From contig NZ_CP047950.1 in NCBI RefSeq assembly GCF_014280075.1, positions 558,001 through 622,000 of the forward strand: a stretch of DNA of 64,000 bases, in the 5' to 3' direction. The translations under genes were made by a program, and so were the position numbers. The notes beneath the pieces were generated by a model. That model had not been told where the DNA came from. It did no database searches and was given only the letters and a program-made list of their open reading frames with translations. Source of the stretch: Synechococcus sp. A15-62. GTDB lineage: Bacteria > Cyanobacteriota > Cyanobacteriia > PCC-6307 > Cyanobiaceae. Shown in pieces: positions 9,937-20,176 of the stretch (position 1 is the first letter of the stretch; each line of letters starts with the position of its first letter).

Positions 9937-9990
9937 TTCAGGAGTTGATTCAACTGAATTCTGGCCACGCTCGCCAATCAAGGCAAGGGA

Positions 9991-10590
9991 TCAGAGCAGA
10001 TAAAGGATCACAAAAAGAATCACCCAGATCCCATCAACAAAGTGCCAGTACAACTCAGCCGCTTCCAGGGGGAAGTGGTCGGCTGAAGTCACACGGCCCT
10101 GTGGCTGCCTCGCCTGCCACCAGACGATCAGGATCATCAGGGCACCGAGGGTCACGTGGAGACCATGAAATCCCGTGGCAGCAAAGAAGGTGCTGGCGTA
10201 AAGGTTGTCGGTGAGGCCGAAGGGGAGTGTGAAGTACTCCACCATTTGGCTCACCAGAAAGGCCAGGCCGAGGCCTGCGGTGATCAGCAGCCAGCGTCGA
10301 CAGCGGCCGTGGTCGTCCTGTCGGATCGCCTGGCCGGCCCGGTGGAAGGTGGCACTGCTCACCAGGAGCAAAATGGTGTTGAGGATGGGCAGGGGCAGCT
10401 CCAGTTCATAGATGGCTCCATCCGGGAGGGGGTTCACAGCTTTAAAGGTGAGGTAAGCCGCAAAGAAGCCAGCGAAGGTCATGGCGTCCGCCACCAGAAA
10501 GGTGGCCAGGCCGAACATGCGGTGATCGGGATGCTCGGCATGCTCCCCGTGGCTGTGGTTCTGATCCTTCGTGGGAAGTGTGGTGGTCAT
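9991..10590 (-). CDS. ctaE: Cytochrome c oxidase subunit III
   Basis: 199 residues, five predicted membrane helices, with the characteristic MFGLATFLVADAMTFAGFF and GFHGLHVTLGALMI segments. Core subunit of the aa3-type oxidase, stabilising subunit I. Last gene of ctaC-ctaD-ctaE; its start overlaps the ctaD stop by 4 bp. Confidence 0.96.
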   Translation of the reverse strand: MTTTLPTKDQNHSHGEHAEHPDHRMFGLATFLVADAMTFAGFFAAYLTFKAVNPLPDGAIYELELPLPILNTILLLVSSATFHRAGQAIRQDDHGRCRRWLLITAGLGLAFLVSQMVEYFTLPFGLTDNLYASTFFAATGFHGLHVTLGALMILIVWWQARQPQGRVTSADHFPLEAAELYWHFVDGIWVILFVILYLL

Positions 10591-12254
10591 TTGCCGCTGC
10601 TCCAGAGATCACGACCGCTGGCAGCGGTCAGGTCCAGCTCGTCCGGCGGGACGCCGTAGCCGTAGGGCTCTTCCACCAGAGGGGCCTCACCAATCCAGTT
10701 CTCGACCGGTGGCGGAGAACTGGTCAGCCATTCGGGCGTCAGTGCTTTCCAGGGGTTGTCGCCTGCGACTGGGCCACTGAGGGCGCTGTGGATCACATTC
10801 CATAGGAACGGCAGGGTGCTGATGGCCATCAGCAGGGCTCCAACGGAGCTGATCTGATTGATCAGGGTGAATTGGGGGTCGTATTCAGCAACGCGTCGCG
10901 GCATCCCATTGAGGCCCAGCCAGTGCTGAGGGCCGAAGCACAGGTTGAAGCCGATGAAGGTGAGGGCACAGTGCAGGCGGCCGAGATCTTCGTTGAGCAT
11001 CCGGCCGGTGAACTTGGGATACCAGTGGTAGATCGAGGCGAAGATCACGAACACCGATCCACCGAAGACGATGTAGTGGAAGTGGGCGACGACGAAGTAG
11101 GTGTCGTGCACATGAATGTCGAATGGCACCTGCGCCAAGGCGACCCCTGTGATGCCTCCGAGCACGAAGTTCACAATGAAGCCGCAGGAAAACAGCATGG
11201 CGCTGTTGAGGCTGATGCGTCCGCCCCAGAGTGTTGCCAACCAGTTGAAGAATTTGATGCCGGTGGGAACGGCGATGAATGCGGTTGCAATGGTGAAGAA
11301 CAGGCGCATCCAGGGAGGTGTCCCGCTGGTGAACATGTGGTGCGCCCACACAATCAGGCCCAATACAACGATGGCCATAATCGAATAAACCATCGTTACG
11401 TAGCCGAACAGCGGCTTGCGGGCATGAACCGGCAGGATTTCGCTCACCAAGCCGAAGGCCGGCAAGACCATGATGTAAACCGCTGGGTGGGAGTAGAACC
11501 AGAACAGATGCTGGTAAACCACCACATTGCCCCCGAGGGTGGGGTTGAAGAAGCCTGTATGGGCAACGATGTCGAAACTCAGTAACACCAACGTTCCCGC
11601 CAGAACCGGTGTCGAGAGAACCACAAGAATGCTGGTGCCCAGCATCGCCCAGCAATACATGGGGAGTTGCATCAATTTCAAACCGGGGCGACGCAGTTTG
11701 AGAATGGTGGCGATGAAGTTGATGCCTCCGAAGATCGAACTTCCTCCCAGGAGCAGCACGCTCAGGATCCAGATGATCTGGCCAGTTGCTGGTGTGGTGA
11801 TGCTGAGAGGTGGATAGGCCGTCCAGCCCGATTGCGCAGCTCCTGTGAGGAAATAGCTGGTGATCAGCATCAAACCTGCTGGTGGAATCAGCCAGAAAGC
11901 CACGGCATTGAGGCGTGGGAAGGCCATGTCACGAGCACCCACATAAAAGGGGATCAAATAGTTCCCAAAAGCACCATTCACCACGGGAACGATCCAGAGA
12001 AAGATCATCACTGTGCCGTGGAGGGTCAGCACCTGGTTGTAGACATCCCGTGCCATGAAGTCGGACACGGGACTGGTGAGTTCCGTACGAATGGCACCGG
12101 CTAGTGCGCCACCAATCAGATAAAAAACAAAGCCGCAGACGAGGTACTGCAGCCCGATCACTTTGTGATCAACGCTGAAGCTGAAATACCGCAACCAGCC
12201 ACTGGGTTGAAGCCGTGGAGGGCTGGATGTCTCCGGGGGCAAGCTGATGGTCAT
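10587..12254 (-). CDS. ctaD: Cytochrome c oxidase subunit I
   Basis: Catalytic subunit with low-spin haem and the haem-CuB oxygen-reduction site; 555 residues, twelve helices. The CuB/haem histidine motif VHDTYFVVAHFHYIVFGG is present. The segment YSHPAVYIMVLP has Tyr-Ser before HP and lacks the Glu of HPEVY, the signature of A2-type haem-copper oxidases, which use a Tyr/Ser pair in the D proton channel. I chose ATG 12254 (MTISLPPETS), one base after the ctaC stop; a TTG at 12401 is open but lies inside ctaC. Confidence 0.96.
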   Translation of the reverse strand: MTISLPPETSSPPRLQPSGWLRYFSFSVDHKVIGLQYLVCGFVFYLIGGALAGAIRTELTSPVSDFMARDVYNQVLTLHGTVMIFLWIVPVVNGAFGNYLIPFYVGARDMAFPRLNAVAFWLIPPAGLMLITSYFLTGAAQSGWTAYPPLSITTPATGQIIWILSVLLLGGSSIFGGINFIATILKLRRPGLKLMQLPMYCWAMLGTSILVVLSTPVLAGTLVLLSFDIVAHTGFFNPTLGGNVVVYQHLFWFYSHPAVYIMVLPAFGLVSEILPVHARKPLFGYVTMVYSIMAIVVLGLIVWAHHMFTSGTPPWMRLFFTIATAFIAVPTGIKFFNWLATLWGGRISLNSAMLFSCGFIVNFVLGGITGVALAQVPFDIHVHDTYFVVAHFHYIVFGGSVFVIFASIYHWYPKFTGRMLNEDLGRLHCALTFIGFNLCFGPQHWLGLNGMPRRVAEYDPQFTLINQISSVGALLMAISTLPFLWNVIHSALSGPVAGDNPWKALTPEWLTSSPPPVENWIGEAPLVEEPYGYGVPPDELDLTAASGRDLWSSGK

Positions 12255-12255
12255 G

Positions 12256-13086
12256 TCAGGCGTTCGCGATGGTGAGCGTTTCGTCTTCAGGTGCGGCTTT
12301 GGCGTTGTCCCTGTACCAGCTGTCCCAGTCCTCCGGGCTTTCAACCACAACGGTGGAGCGCATTCCACCGTGGTAAGGCCCACAGAGTTCGGCACATACA
12401 ATTGGATAACGGCCGGTGCGTGTGGGGGTGAAGCTCAGCTGGGTTGGCTGGCCTGGAATGACGTCCTGCTTCAAACGAAATTCAGGAACCCAGAAGGCAT
12501 GAATCACATCTTTTGCTTCCATCCGCAGGGTGATCGGCCGGTCGGCTGGAACATGAAGCTCACCTGATGTGATGTCTCCCTCTGGGTAATGAAAGAGGAA
12601 GGCAAATTGCATGGCTGTCACTTCAACGGGCAAAACATTTGTTGCTGCCGCTGATTCAATCGAGCCTGAACTGATGCCTCCCCAGATCTGTTGTTCGTGG
12701 GCTTCGCCCATGTGGTCGTGGGCCAGAGGCACCATGCCACCCATGCGGTCGTAAATGTCGTAGCTGTACAAGCCAACAAACAGCACCACAACAGCAGGAA
12801 CAGCTGTCCAGAAAATTTCAAGGGGCAGATTTCCTTCGATGGCCACGCCGTCGCCAATCTGGCCATTGCGTCGCCGAAAGCGAATCAAGCTGAAGACGAG
12901 AAGACCAACGATTCCGATAAACAGAATGCTGCCAATCGTGAATAGAACCTTAAAAAGTTCGTCATAAATCGGCGCGTTGGCGCTCGCATCGATGGGGAGG
13001 AGGTTGATGTTCTGGCCGATCCAAAGACCGCCCAGAGCAAGGACCATCCCGATCACCAACGTGAGAATGGCGGATGGGATCTGCAC
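12256..13086 (-). CDS. ctaC: Cytochrome c oxidase subunit II
   Basis: 276 residues: two N-terminal membrane helices (about 5-27 and 47-70), then a periplasmic/lumenal cupredoxin domain. The binuclear CuA site is complete (CAELCGPYHGGM). It accepts electrons from cytochrome c6 or plastocyanin. First gene of the minus-strand ctaCDE operon, facing ctaA across about 200 bp. Confidence 0.96.
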   Translation of the reverse strand: MQIPSAILTLVIGMVLALGGLWIGQNINLLPIDASANAPIYDELFKVLFTIGSILFIGIVGLLVFSLIRFRRRNGQIGDGVAIEGNLPLEIFWTAVPAVVVLFVGLYSYDIYDRMGGMVPLAHDHMGEAHEQQIWGGISSGSIESAAATNVLPVEVTAMQFAFLFHYPEGDITSGELHVPADRPITLRMEAKDVIHAFWVPEFRLKQDVIPGQPTQLSFTPTRTGRYPIVCAELCGPYHGGMRSTVVVESPEDWDSWYRDNAKAAPEDETLTIANA

Positions 13087-13286
13087 CTGATCAATCCCAG
13101 GTTTTCAACAGCGTATGGGCCTGGCTGCGGTTCTCCATGAAGTGATTGTTAAGGCCTTATTTCTGTCAGGAAAAGGGGATGATTTTTCCTCATTTGTGTT
13201 GCAGACATCCACACAGCGTGACGTCATCTTCTGCATCGCTACGGTCCAAGCAATCCCGTTTGGGTGCATCGGATGGAGCTTGTTCG
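13087..13286. promoter_or_regulatory. Divergent control region between ctaC and ctaA
   Basis: A 200-bp gap separates the two halves of the oxidase gene set, which are transcribed away from each other, so both promoters should lie here. It is visibly more AT-rich than its surroundings and holds a weak hairpin (7-bp stem, 13168-13174 with 13184-13190). I see no recognisable operator. Confidence 0.5.
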
Positions 13287-14213
13287 ATGATGCTTTCTTC
13301 AATGTCGACATTGCGTCGACGTCTTGGGTTGTTATCAGCTCACCTTGTGGTTGCCGTGATCGCTTTGGTGGTGATCGGTGGGGCAACCCGGGTCATGGAG
13401 GCCGGCTTGGCCTGCCCGGACTGGCCCCTGTGCTTCGGCTCGTTGTTACCAGGGCGCCAGATGAATGTTCAGGTGTTCCTTGAATGGTTTCACCGCCTCG
13501 ATGCGTTCGTCATCGGCATTGCTCTGGTGGTGATGGCCGTGGCGACGACGCTTCAGCGGCGTCAGCTGCCGGGATGGCTGCCCTGGCTTGCCGTCGGTCT
13601 GATGGTTCTGGTGGCGATGCAGGGAGGCTTGGGTGCGCTGACGGTGACCCGGCTGCTGCCTTCCGGTGTGGTGACAGCCCACCTGGCACTCGCTCTCACC
13701 CTTGTGGCCCTTCTGAGTGGGCTGACCCAACGCTTGCTTCATCCCACTGCCGTCGTCGCGCCGCTCTGGTGGCGCATCGGGGCATCGCTTGGCCTGATGT
13801 CGGTCTTTGTGCAGTGCCTGCTCGGAGGTCGCATGGCCACCGCCTGGGCAGGGCAGCGTTGCCTTGCTGGAGGAGAGGCCTGCCAGCTGGTTCTTTCCCA
13901 TCGCCTGACGGCGATGCCGGTGGTCGTTGTTGTGCTCGGCTTCGCCGGGGCAGCAGTCCTGGCGGGTGGTTGGGCTCGCCAGCAGTGGCCCTGGCTGGGT
14001 GGGGCCGTTCTCCTGGTGCTGATTCAGGTGGCCCTTGGCGTTTTCACCCTTCGTCTTGGCTTGTCGCAACCGGCAGTGACCGTTGCCCATCAGCTCGTGG
14101 CGGCCCTGTTGATCGCTCTGTTGGCGGCGCTTCTGGTCCGCTCGCCGGACCGCCCCTCACCGTCCCGTTCCGTCGTCCTCGACGACACCTCGTTGGAGGC
14201 CTGTCATGGCTGA
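13287..14213 (+). CDS. ctaA: Haem A synthase (CtaA/Cox15)
   Basis: Membrane enzyme oxidising the haem O C8 methyl to the formyl group of haem A for the oxidase. The first helix leads into [19 protein letters not shown], the conserved first loop of the family; histidine pairs in later helices ([21 protein letters not shown]) are the expected haem ligands. I start at ATG 13287 ([12 protein letters not shown]); ATG 13302 is also possible. It overlaps ctaB by 8 bp. Confidence 0.93.
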   Translation: MMLSSMSTLRRRLGLLSAHLVVAVIALVVIGGATRVMEAGLACPDWPLCFGSLLPGRQMNVQVFLEWFHRLDAFVIGIALVVMAVATTLQRRQLPGWLPWLAVGLMVLVAMQGGLGALTVTRLLPSGVVTAHLALALTLVALLSGLTQRLLHPTAVVAPLWWRIGASLGLMSVFVQCLLGGRMATAWAGQRCLAGGEACQLVLSHRLTAMPVVVVVLGFAGAAVLAGGWARQQWPWLGGAVLLVLIQVALGVFTLRLGLSQPAVTVAHQLVAALLIALLAALLVRSPDRPSPSRSVVLDDTSLEACHG

Positions 14214-15189
14214 AATCACTGCAACCGTTCGTCCGACCCGTGAGGAGGTGGTGCCCTCCCGCAAGCGGGTGAAACTTCCGGCCTGGCTGGAAGTTGCCAA
14301 ACCCCGCCTCATCCCTCTGCTGCTGGCCACCACCCTTGGTGGAATGGCTCTTAGTGAAGGCTGGCCTCTCTCATCGCCTCGGCTCGTCTGCACCCTGGGG
14401 GGAGGGGCGCTTGCCTCCGCTGCTGCAGGGGTTCTGAACTGCTTGTGGGAGCAGGATCTCGATGGCCGGATGGCCCGCACCAGCGGTCGCGCACTCCCCT
14501 CCGGTCGGCTGTCGCCCACCAGTGCATTCATCGGCGCCATCGCCTGCACCCTGGCGGCGGCGATGCTTCTGGTGAGCGGTGTGAATTGTCTCGCTGCTGG
14601 GTTGTCCCTGCTCGGCCTCTGCAGTTACGTGCTGCTCTACACAGCCCTGCTCAAGCCGCGCACGTCCCAGAACATCGTCATCGGTGGGGTCGCCGGGGCC
14701 ATCCCACCCCTTGTTGGGGCGGCTGCCGCCACGGGCCATGTTGGCCTCGGGGGCTGGTGGCTGTTCGCTCTGGTGATGGTCTGGACGCCAGCCCATTTCT
14801 GGGCTTTGGCCCTGTTGTTGCGTGAGGACTATCGCGCTGTCGGGATCCCCATGCTGCCCGTGGTGAAGGGTCCTGTGGTGACGGCACGGGCGATCAAGAC
14901 CTACGGCTGGATCACCGTTCTTCTCAGTGGTTTGGGCGTGTTTGCGTTGCCTTCAGGTGGCGCCTTCTACGGCGTGATGCTGCTTCCTTACAACGCTCGG
15001 TTGCTGCAGCTCGTCGATCGGCTTTCGCTGGATCCCGACAGTCTTGTGAATGCCAAGGCTCTGTTCCGTTGGTCGATCCTTTATCTCTTTGGTGTCTGCC
15101 TGCTGCTCATTCTCAGCCGGACGGATCTGGCCTCAGGCTTCACCCACCAGGTGATTCAGCTTCTCTCCCTGCCAACGGGGGTGCATTGA
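14206..15189 (+). CDS. ctaB: Protohaem IX farnesyltransferase (haem O synthase)
   Basis: UbiA-superfamily membrane prenyltransferase that attaches farnesyl diphosphate to protohaem. The first Asp-rich motif is present as [18 protein letters not shown]. The loop with [28 protein letters not shown] is typical of CtaB/Cox10. 327 residues. Coupled to ctaA by an 8-bp overlap, giving a haem A pathway unit divergent from the oxidase structural genes. Confidence 0.95.
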   Translation: MAEITATVRPTREEVVPSRKRVKLPAWLEVAKPRLIPLLLATTLGGMALSEGWPLSSPRLVCTLGGGALASAAAGVLNCLWEQDLDGRMARTSGRALPSGRLSPTSAFIGAIACTLAAAMLLVSGVNCLAAGLSLLGLCSYVLLYTALLKPRTSQNIVIGGVAGAIPPLVGAAAATGHVGLGGWWLFALVMVWTPAHFWALALLLREDYRAVGIPMLPVVKGPVVTARAIKTYGWITVLLSGLGVFALPSGGAFYGVMLLPYNARLLQLVDRLSLDPDSLVNAKALFRWSILYLFGVCLLLILSRTDLASGFTHQVIQLLSLPTGVH

Positions 15190-15239
15190 GCACTCTCTAG
15201 ATTCCCTGAATTGGCCGAGCAAGTCCCTGACGGTGCCTG

Positions 15240-16253
15240 ATGGCGTTGATTGAACTGCGGAAGATCTCCAAGGCATACGGCGCGGTACCGGCCCTGCGTG
15301 AGCTTGATCTCACCGTTCCGGAAGGGTGCCTTTACGGGCTTCTTGGACCGAATGGTGCCGGCAAAACAACGGCTATGCGCATCCTGGCCACCCTGCTCGC
15401 CCCCGATAGCGGCTCAGTTGTCGTTGGCGGTGTTGACGGTCTGGCCCAGCCACGAGACGTGCGCCAGCTCATGGGCTATGTGGCCCAGGAGGTGGCCATC
15501 GACAAGATCCTGAGTGGCCGGGAACTGCTGCAATTGCAAGGTGATCTTTATCACTTGCCGCGGAATGATCGCGATAGCCGCATCGCTGATCTGATTGATC
15601 GCCTCGCCATGGCCGACTGGATTGATCGCCGCTGCGGCACCTACTCCGGTGGCATGAGGCGGCGTCTGGATCTAGCCGCCGGACTGCTGCACCGCCCCCG
15701 GTTGCTCGTGCTCGATGAACCCACGGTGGGGCTGGATATCGAGAGCCGCAGTGCCATCTGGCAGCTGCTGCGTCAGCTGGTTGAAGAGGGCACCACTGTT
15801 CTGCTGAGCAGTCACTACCTCGAAGAGGTGGAGGCTCTTGCGGATCAGATGGCGATCATTGATGCCGGTCGTGTGATTGCCGAAGGCAGCCCCGACCAGC
15901 TCAAACAACGGCTTGGGGGTGATCGCGTGACTCTGCGAATCCGAGAGTTCAGCAATGCCGATGAGGCGACCCAGGTGCGTGCCCTTCTCGAACCCTTGGA
16001 TGGGGTGCGTCAGGTGGTGGTGAACCGCTCCCAGGGGTTTTCTCTCAACCTGGTGATTGAGGGTGGGGCCGTGATCGATCAGCTGCGTCAGACCCTCGAG
16101 GCTGCAGGTTTGCCTGTGTTTGCCCTGGCCCAGAGTCGTCCCAGCCTGGATGATGTCTACCTTCAAGCCACAGGACGCACCCTGATGGACGCTGAACTAG
16201 CCATCGCAGGCCAGCGCGACGTCAAACAGGAAAAGCGTCAATCCATGCGTTGA
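15240..16253 (+). CDS. ABC transporter ATP-binding protein (DrrA/CcmA-like)
   Basis: 337 residues. Walker A (GPNGAGKTT), signature ([12 protein letters not shown]), Walker B ([12 protein letters not shown]) and the H-loop histidine in LLSSHYLEE are all intact. The C-terminal 100 residues match the extension of drug/polysaccharide-type ABC-2 exporters. The stop abuts the permease start. It lies 50 bp behind ctaB and the same pairing recurs in picocyanobacteria; the exported substrate is unknown. Confidence 0.92.
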   Translation: MALIELRKISKAYGAVPALRELDLTVPEGCLYGLLGPNGAGKTTAMRILATLLAPDSGSVVVGGVDGLAQPRDVRQLMGYVAQEVAIDKILSGRELLQLQGDLYHLPRNDRDSRIADLIDRLAMADWIDRRCGTYSGGMRRRLDLAAGLLHRPRLLVLDEPTVGLDIESRSAIWQLLRQLVEEGTTVLLSSHYLEEVEALADQMAIIDAGRVIAEGSPDQLKQRLGGDRVTLRIREFSNADEATQVRALLEPLDGVRQVVVNRSQGFSLNLVIEGGAVIDQLRQTLEAAGLPVFALAQSRPSLDDVYLQATGRTLMDAELAIAGQRDVKQEKRQSMR

Positions 16254-17117
16254 GTGCCAACGATGACTTCCCCAACAGCATCTGTTGCCCTTCAGCAGCA
16301 GCAATCCGGAGCCCTCGCCGAGCTCAGCCAGGAAACGTTGGCCCTCACCCGGCGCTTGTTTCTTCAGTTGATGCGACGCCCCTCAACCTTGATCGCCGGG
16401 GTTCTGCAACCCCTGATCTGGTTGATTCTTTTTGGTGCACTGTTCGCCAATGCCCCTGAGGGTCTGTTGCCAGGGGGCATGAGCTACGGACGTTTTCTTG
16501 GTGCCGGAGTGATTGTCTTCACGGCCTTCAGCGGTGCTTTGAATGCCGGCCTGCCGGTGATGTTTGACCGCGAATTCGGTTTCCTCAATCGGCTGCTGGT
16601 GGCACCGCTGCGAAGCCGCAGTTCCATCGTGCTGGCGTCGGTGATCTACATCACAGCGCTGAGCCTGTTGCAGAGTCTGGCGATCATGGGCACGGCAGCT
16701 CTGCTCGGTTACGGATGGCCCGGCATCAGCGGCTTGGCCCTGGTGCTGGTGACGTTGCTGCTGCTGGTTTTTGCTGTGACGGCCCTCAGCCTTGGACTGG
16801 CCTTCGCTTTACCGGGGCACATCGAGTTGATCGCTGTGATTTTCGTTGCCAACTTGCCGTTGCTGTTTGCCAGCACGGCCTTGGCCCCGCTGTCGTTCAT
16901 GCCGACCTGGCTGGGCTGGCTTGCGGCCTTGAATCCCCTTACCTTCGCGATAGAACCCATTCGAGCGGCTTACCAGGGTCCATTGGATCTTTCGGCCGTT
17001 CTGCTGGAGGCCCCCTATGGGGATGTCACCGGCACCAGTTGCCTGCTGATCCTTCTGCTCCTCACCATCGGGCTGTTTCTTGCGATTCGGCCTCTGCTCA
17101 ACCGCAAACTTTCCTGA
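16254..17117 (+). CDS. ABC-2 type transporter permease
   Basis: 287 residues with six predicted helices and the ABC-2 pattern (PLIWLILFGALFAN; FDREFGFLNRLLVAPLRSRSSIVLASV). It begins with GTG directly after the ATPase stop, or with ATG at 16263. It forms one exporter with the preceding gene. Confidence 0.9.
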   Translation: MPTMTSPTASVALQQQQSGALAELSQETLALTRRLFLQLMRRPSTLIAGVLQPLIWLILFGALFANAPEGLLPGGMSYGRFLGAGVIVFTAFSGALNAGLPVMFDREFGFLNRLLVAPLRSRSSIVLASVIYITALSLLQSLAIMGTAALLGYGWPGISGLALVLVTLLLLVFAVTALSLGLAFALPGHIELIAVIFVANLPLLFASTALAPLSFMPTWLGWLAALNPLTFAIEPIRAAYQGPLDLSAVLLEAPYGDVTGTSCLLILLLLTIGLFLAIRPLLNRKLS

Positions 17118-17121
17118 ATCC

Positions 17122-17670
17122 GTGCTTTCTTCTCCGTTCCAGCAGCCGTCACCCCGACAGAACGCTCTGGCTCTTCAGATCCAGGAGGCCAGAACCTCAG
17201 GTGATCAGGCTTTGCTGGCGGGTCTGATCAGTCAGTGGGTTCACCGTTACGGCTTTGAAGGAGCAGCTGAGCTTGATCTGAGCTTGCCGGAGCCTTCAGC
17301 TTCGAACCATGGGTTCAGTGCTGCGCCAATGCCTGTCATGGAGGAGGAGATTGCTCCTGAAGACGAGGTTTTGGTTGAGAACGAGGCCGTCGTTGAGGAC
17401 GAGGTGGTTGCTGAGGACGAGGAGGTCGTCGAAGACGAGGAGCAGATTGCGGCTGAAGACGACCTGTTGATTGAGAGCGAGGTGATGGAGAACGGGGTGG
17501 TCGCTGAAGAAGAAACGATCGTCGAAAAGGACGAGATCGCAGCTGAAGAAACGCCGCTTCAACGCAGCTTCCCGACTGTTCCTGTGCCGGCCCCACCGAT
17601 CAGCACGCCCCGTTCGCTGCGGCGTTGGCTTCCCCGCCGCGAAGATGACGCTTTCCCCAAGGCGTCCTGA
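17122..17670 (+). CDS. Acidic low-complexity protein, unknown function
   Basis: 182 residues. The N-terminal 50 residues look helical (LQIQEARTSGDQALLAGLISQWVHRYG). A stretch of about 80 residues (roughly 73-155) then consists almost only of Glu, Asp, Val and Ala in imperfect E-D-E-V-V repeats, and the protein ends in a short basic segment (RSLRRWLPRRED). I chose GTG 17122, four bases after the permease stop; an upstream ATG (17080) lies inside the permease gene. No family recognised; the first 50 residues are probably the conserved part. Confidence 0.65.
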   Translation: MLSSPFQQPSPRQNALALQIQEARTSGDQALLAGLISQWVHRYGFEGAAELDLSLPEPSASNHGFSAAPMPVMEEEIAPEDEVLVENEAVVEDEVVAEDEEVVEDEEQIAAEDDLLIESEVMENGVVAEEETIVEKDEIAAEETPLQRSFPTVPVPAPPISTPRSLRRWLPRREDDAFPKAS

Positions 17671-17675
17671 ACACC

Positions 17676-18365
17676 ATGATTCCCAACCCTGAATCCCTGG
17701 ATCAGGGGCTGATCGTTTCGGTGCAGGCCCCCCAGGGTTCGCCGATGCGCGATCCCGATGTGATCGCTGCCATGGCGGATGCCGCCCTGCGCAATGGGGC
17801 TGTGGGTGTGCGCTTGGAAAGCCCTGAACACATCGGGGCTGTGCGCCGGCGCTGTCCGGACGCCTTGATCATCGGCCTCTGGAAGTGCACGTTCCCGGAC
17901 AGCTCGGTGTACATCACCCCGGGCTGGAAAGAAATTCAGGCTGTCTGGTCGGCGGGGGCCGATGTGATCGCGATCGATGCCACAGCCCGTCCGCGGCCTG
18001 CAGGGCAGCACCTGGCCGCGTTGATTCAGCGCAGCCGTGATGAGCTGAGGGCCCCGCTGATGGCGGATGTGGATTCGCTCGCGAATGGTGTGCGGGCAGC
18101 AGAACTGGGCTGTGATTGGGTTGGGACCACGCTGTACGGCTACACGGAAGACACGGCACAGCAGCGCCCCCCTGCGTTTGATCTGCTTCCCCAACTTCGC
18201 GATGAGCTTCCCCGCTCGGTTCGTCTGATCTGTGAGGGGGGAATCGCCTCTCCAACGGATGCACGGTTGGCATTACAGGCCGGAGCCGACACCGTTGTGG
18301 TGGGCACGGCGATCACCGGAGTGGATCTCCAGGTGACCGCCTATCGCCAGGGAATGATTAGCTGA
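17676..18365 (+). CDS. Putative N-acylglucosamine-6-phosphate 2-epimerase (NanE-like)
   Basis: 229-residue TIM barrel resembling NanE, which interconverts ManNAc-6-P and GlcNAc-6-P. Family segments visible are IGLWKCTFPDSSVYITP, DVIAIDATARPRP, PLMADVDSLANGVRAAELGCD and VRLICEGGIASPTDA. No other sialic acid catabolism gene lies nearby, so the true substrate may differ. The stop codon abuts the convergent groEL stop. Confidence 0.8.
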   Translation: MIPNPESLDQGLIVSVQAPQGSPMRDPDVIAAMADAALRNGAVGVRLESPEHIGAVRRRCPDALIIGLWKCTFPDSSVYITPGWKEIQAVWSAGADVIAIDATARPRPAGQHLAALIQRSRDELRAPLMADVDSLANGVRAAELGCDWVGTTLYGYTEDTAQQRPPAFDLLPQLRDELPRSVRLICEGGIASPTDARLALQAGADTVVVGTAITGVDLQVTAYRQGMIS

Positions 18366-20045
18366 TCACATCATCCCGGGCATGCCCATGCCACCCATTC
18401 CGGGCATGCCCATGCCACCCATTCCGCCCATGCCACCCATGGGGTCTCCATCTCCGGCGGGAGCCGGTGCAGGGGGTTCCGGCTTGTCGGCAATTACAAC
18501 TTCGGTGGTGATCAGGAGAGAAGCGATCGAAATTGAATCCTGCACTGCCAAGCGCACCACCTTGGCGGCATCAACGATGCCAGCTGCCATGAGGTCTTCG
18601 TAGGCACCACTGAGGGCATTGAATCCCTGGCCGCTGCTGCGCATGCCCGCAATTACAACGTCACCGTTCTGACCGGCATTGGTGGCGATCTGATGAATCG
18701 GCGCCGTCAGTGCCCGCTGCACGATCTCCACGCCGGTGCGCTGGTCGCCGTTCAGGGATGAAGCCAGGGCGTCCAGGCTGTCGGCGAGTTGCAGCAAGGT
18801 GCTGCCGCCTCCCGCAACAATGCCCTCCTCGACGGCGGCCCGGGTGGCATTCAGGGCGTCCTCGATCCGCAGTTTGCGGTTCTTCAGTTCCGTTTCCGTC
18901 GGTGCACCGACCTTGATCACAGCCACGCCGCCGGCCAGCTTGGCGATTCGCTCCTGGAGCTTTTCGCGGTCGTAGTCGGATTCAGTGGCCTCCAGTTCAC
19001 GTCGAATCGCGCAGACGCGCTCGCTCACCGCCTGGCGATGGTCGTCGGTGGCGACGATCGTGGTGTTCTCCTTACTGATGGTGACGCGGCGTGCTTTGCC
19101 GAGATCCTCGAGGGTCACTTTGTCGAGGGTCATCGCCTTGTCTTCGCTGATCAGCGTTCCGCCCGTGAGGATGGCGATGTCGGCCAGGGCTGCCTTGCGA
19201 CGTTCGCCAAAGGAGGGTGCGCGAACAGCGGCCACCTGCAGAACCCCACGGCTCTTGTTCATCACCAGGGTGGCCAGGGCCTCGCCTTCCACTTCTTCAG
19301 AAAGGATGAGCAGGGGAGAACCACTCTTCTGAACGGTTTCCAGCACGGGGACCAGATCGGTGATCGTGCTGATCTTGCGGTCCGTTAGCAGGATCAGAGG
19401 ATTTTCGAATTCACAGACCTGACGGTCAGCATCCGTGACGAAGTAGGGGGAGCTGTAGCCCCGGTCGAAAGCCATGCCTTCGGTGATTTCCAGTTCCGTT
19501 GCCAGAGATTTCGATTCCTCAACTGTGATCACCCCATCGGTGCTCACCTTGTCCATCGCCTCCGCAATCATCCGACCGACTTCTTCATCACCCCCGGAGC
19601 TCACGGTGGCCACCTGACGAATGGCATCGCCGGCGACGGCCTGGCTCCGCTCGCTCAGGCCTGCCACGATCTGTGCAGCGGCCTTCTCCATGCCTCGGCG
19701 GAGTTCCACAGGACTCGCTCCAGCAGCGGTGTTGCGCAGACCTTCCCGCACCATGGCCTGAGCCAGAACGGTTGCCGTCGTGGTGCCGTCTCCGGCCTTG
19801 TCCTTGGTCTTCGAGGACACCTGCTGCATCAGCTTGGCGCCAAGGTTTTCGAACGGGTCGTCCAGTTCGATTTCACGGGCGATTGAGTCGCCGTCATTGA
19901 CGATGTCGGGTGCGCCGAATTTCTTTTCGAGCACGACGTTGCGACCGCGCGGGCCGATCGTGACGCGCACCGCATCGGCGAGTGCATCTACACCCCGCTC
20001 GAGGGCGCTGCGGGATTCGTCAGAGAAGGAAAGGAGTTTGGACAT
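18366..20045 (-). CDS. groL: Chaperonin GroEL (stand-alone copy)
   Basis: 60-kDa chaperonin subunit. The nucleotide-binding motif [12 protein letters not shown] and the GGG motif of the equatorial domain are intact, and the C-terminus is an extended Gly-Met tail ending [11 protein letters not shown]. No groES precedes it, unlike a groESL operon, which fits the second, monocistronic groEL of cyanobacteria. I chose ATG 20045 ([10 protein letters not shown]); ATG 20069 adds eight unlikely residues. No CIRCE inverted repeat is visible upstream. Confidence 0.95.
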   Translation of the reverse strand: MSKLLSFSDESRSALERGVDALADAVRVTIGPRGRNVVLEKKFGAPDIVNDGDSIAREIELDDPFENLGAKLMQQVSSKTKDKAGDGTTTATVLAQAMVREGLRNTAAGASPVELRRGMEKAAAQIVAGLSERSQAVAGDAIRQVATVSSGGDEEVGRMIAEAMDKVSTDGVITVEESKSLATELEITEGMAFDRGYSSPYFVTDADRQVCEFENPLILLTDRKISTITDLVPVLETVQKSGSPLLILSEEVEGEALATLVMNKSRGVLQVAAVRAPSFGERRKAALADIAILTGGTLISEDKAMTLDKVTLEDLGKARRVTISKENTTIVATDDHRQAVSERVCAIRRELEATESDYDREKLQERIAKLAGGVAVIKVGAPTETELKNRKLRIEDALNATRAAVEEGIVAGGGSTLLQLADSLDALASSLNGDQRTGVEIVQRALTAPIHQIATNAGQNGDVVIAGMRSSGQGFNALSGAYEDLMAAGIVDAAKVVRLAVQDSISIASLLITTEVVIADKPEPPAPAPAGDGDPMGGMGGMGGMGMPGMGGMGMPGMM

Positions 20046-20176
20046 AGTCGCGGGCACGCCGTTGGTCACTGTCCCACAGCGATGTGGTGCTCGTGGAGAG
20101 GTGATGTGGTGGGGAAAGCCGAATGGTTGGAGGCTGCCTGGATGCCGCCCCCAAATGAACTGATTAGGGTCCGGTC

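Noticed and set aside
10872-11585. 237-aa acidic, His-rich plus frame in ctaD
   Set aside because: Antisense to the oxidase core; no homologue pattern.
13446-14090. 214-aa His/Gln-rich minus frame in ctaA
   Set aside because: Reverse complement of membrane helices gives such composition; ctaA is clearly the coding frame.
18376-18440. Short repeats that could be taken for a repeat array
   Set aside because: They encode the Gly-Met tail of GroEL and are explained by the protein.
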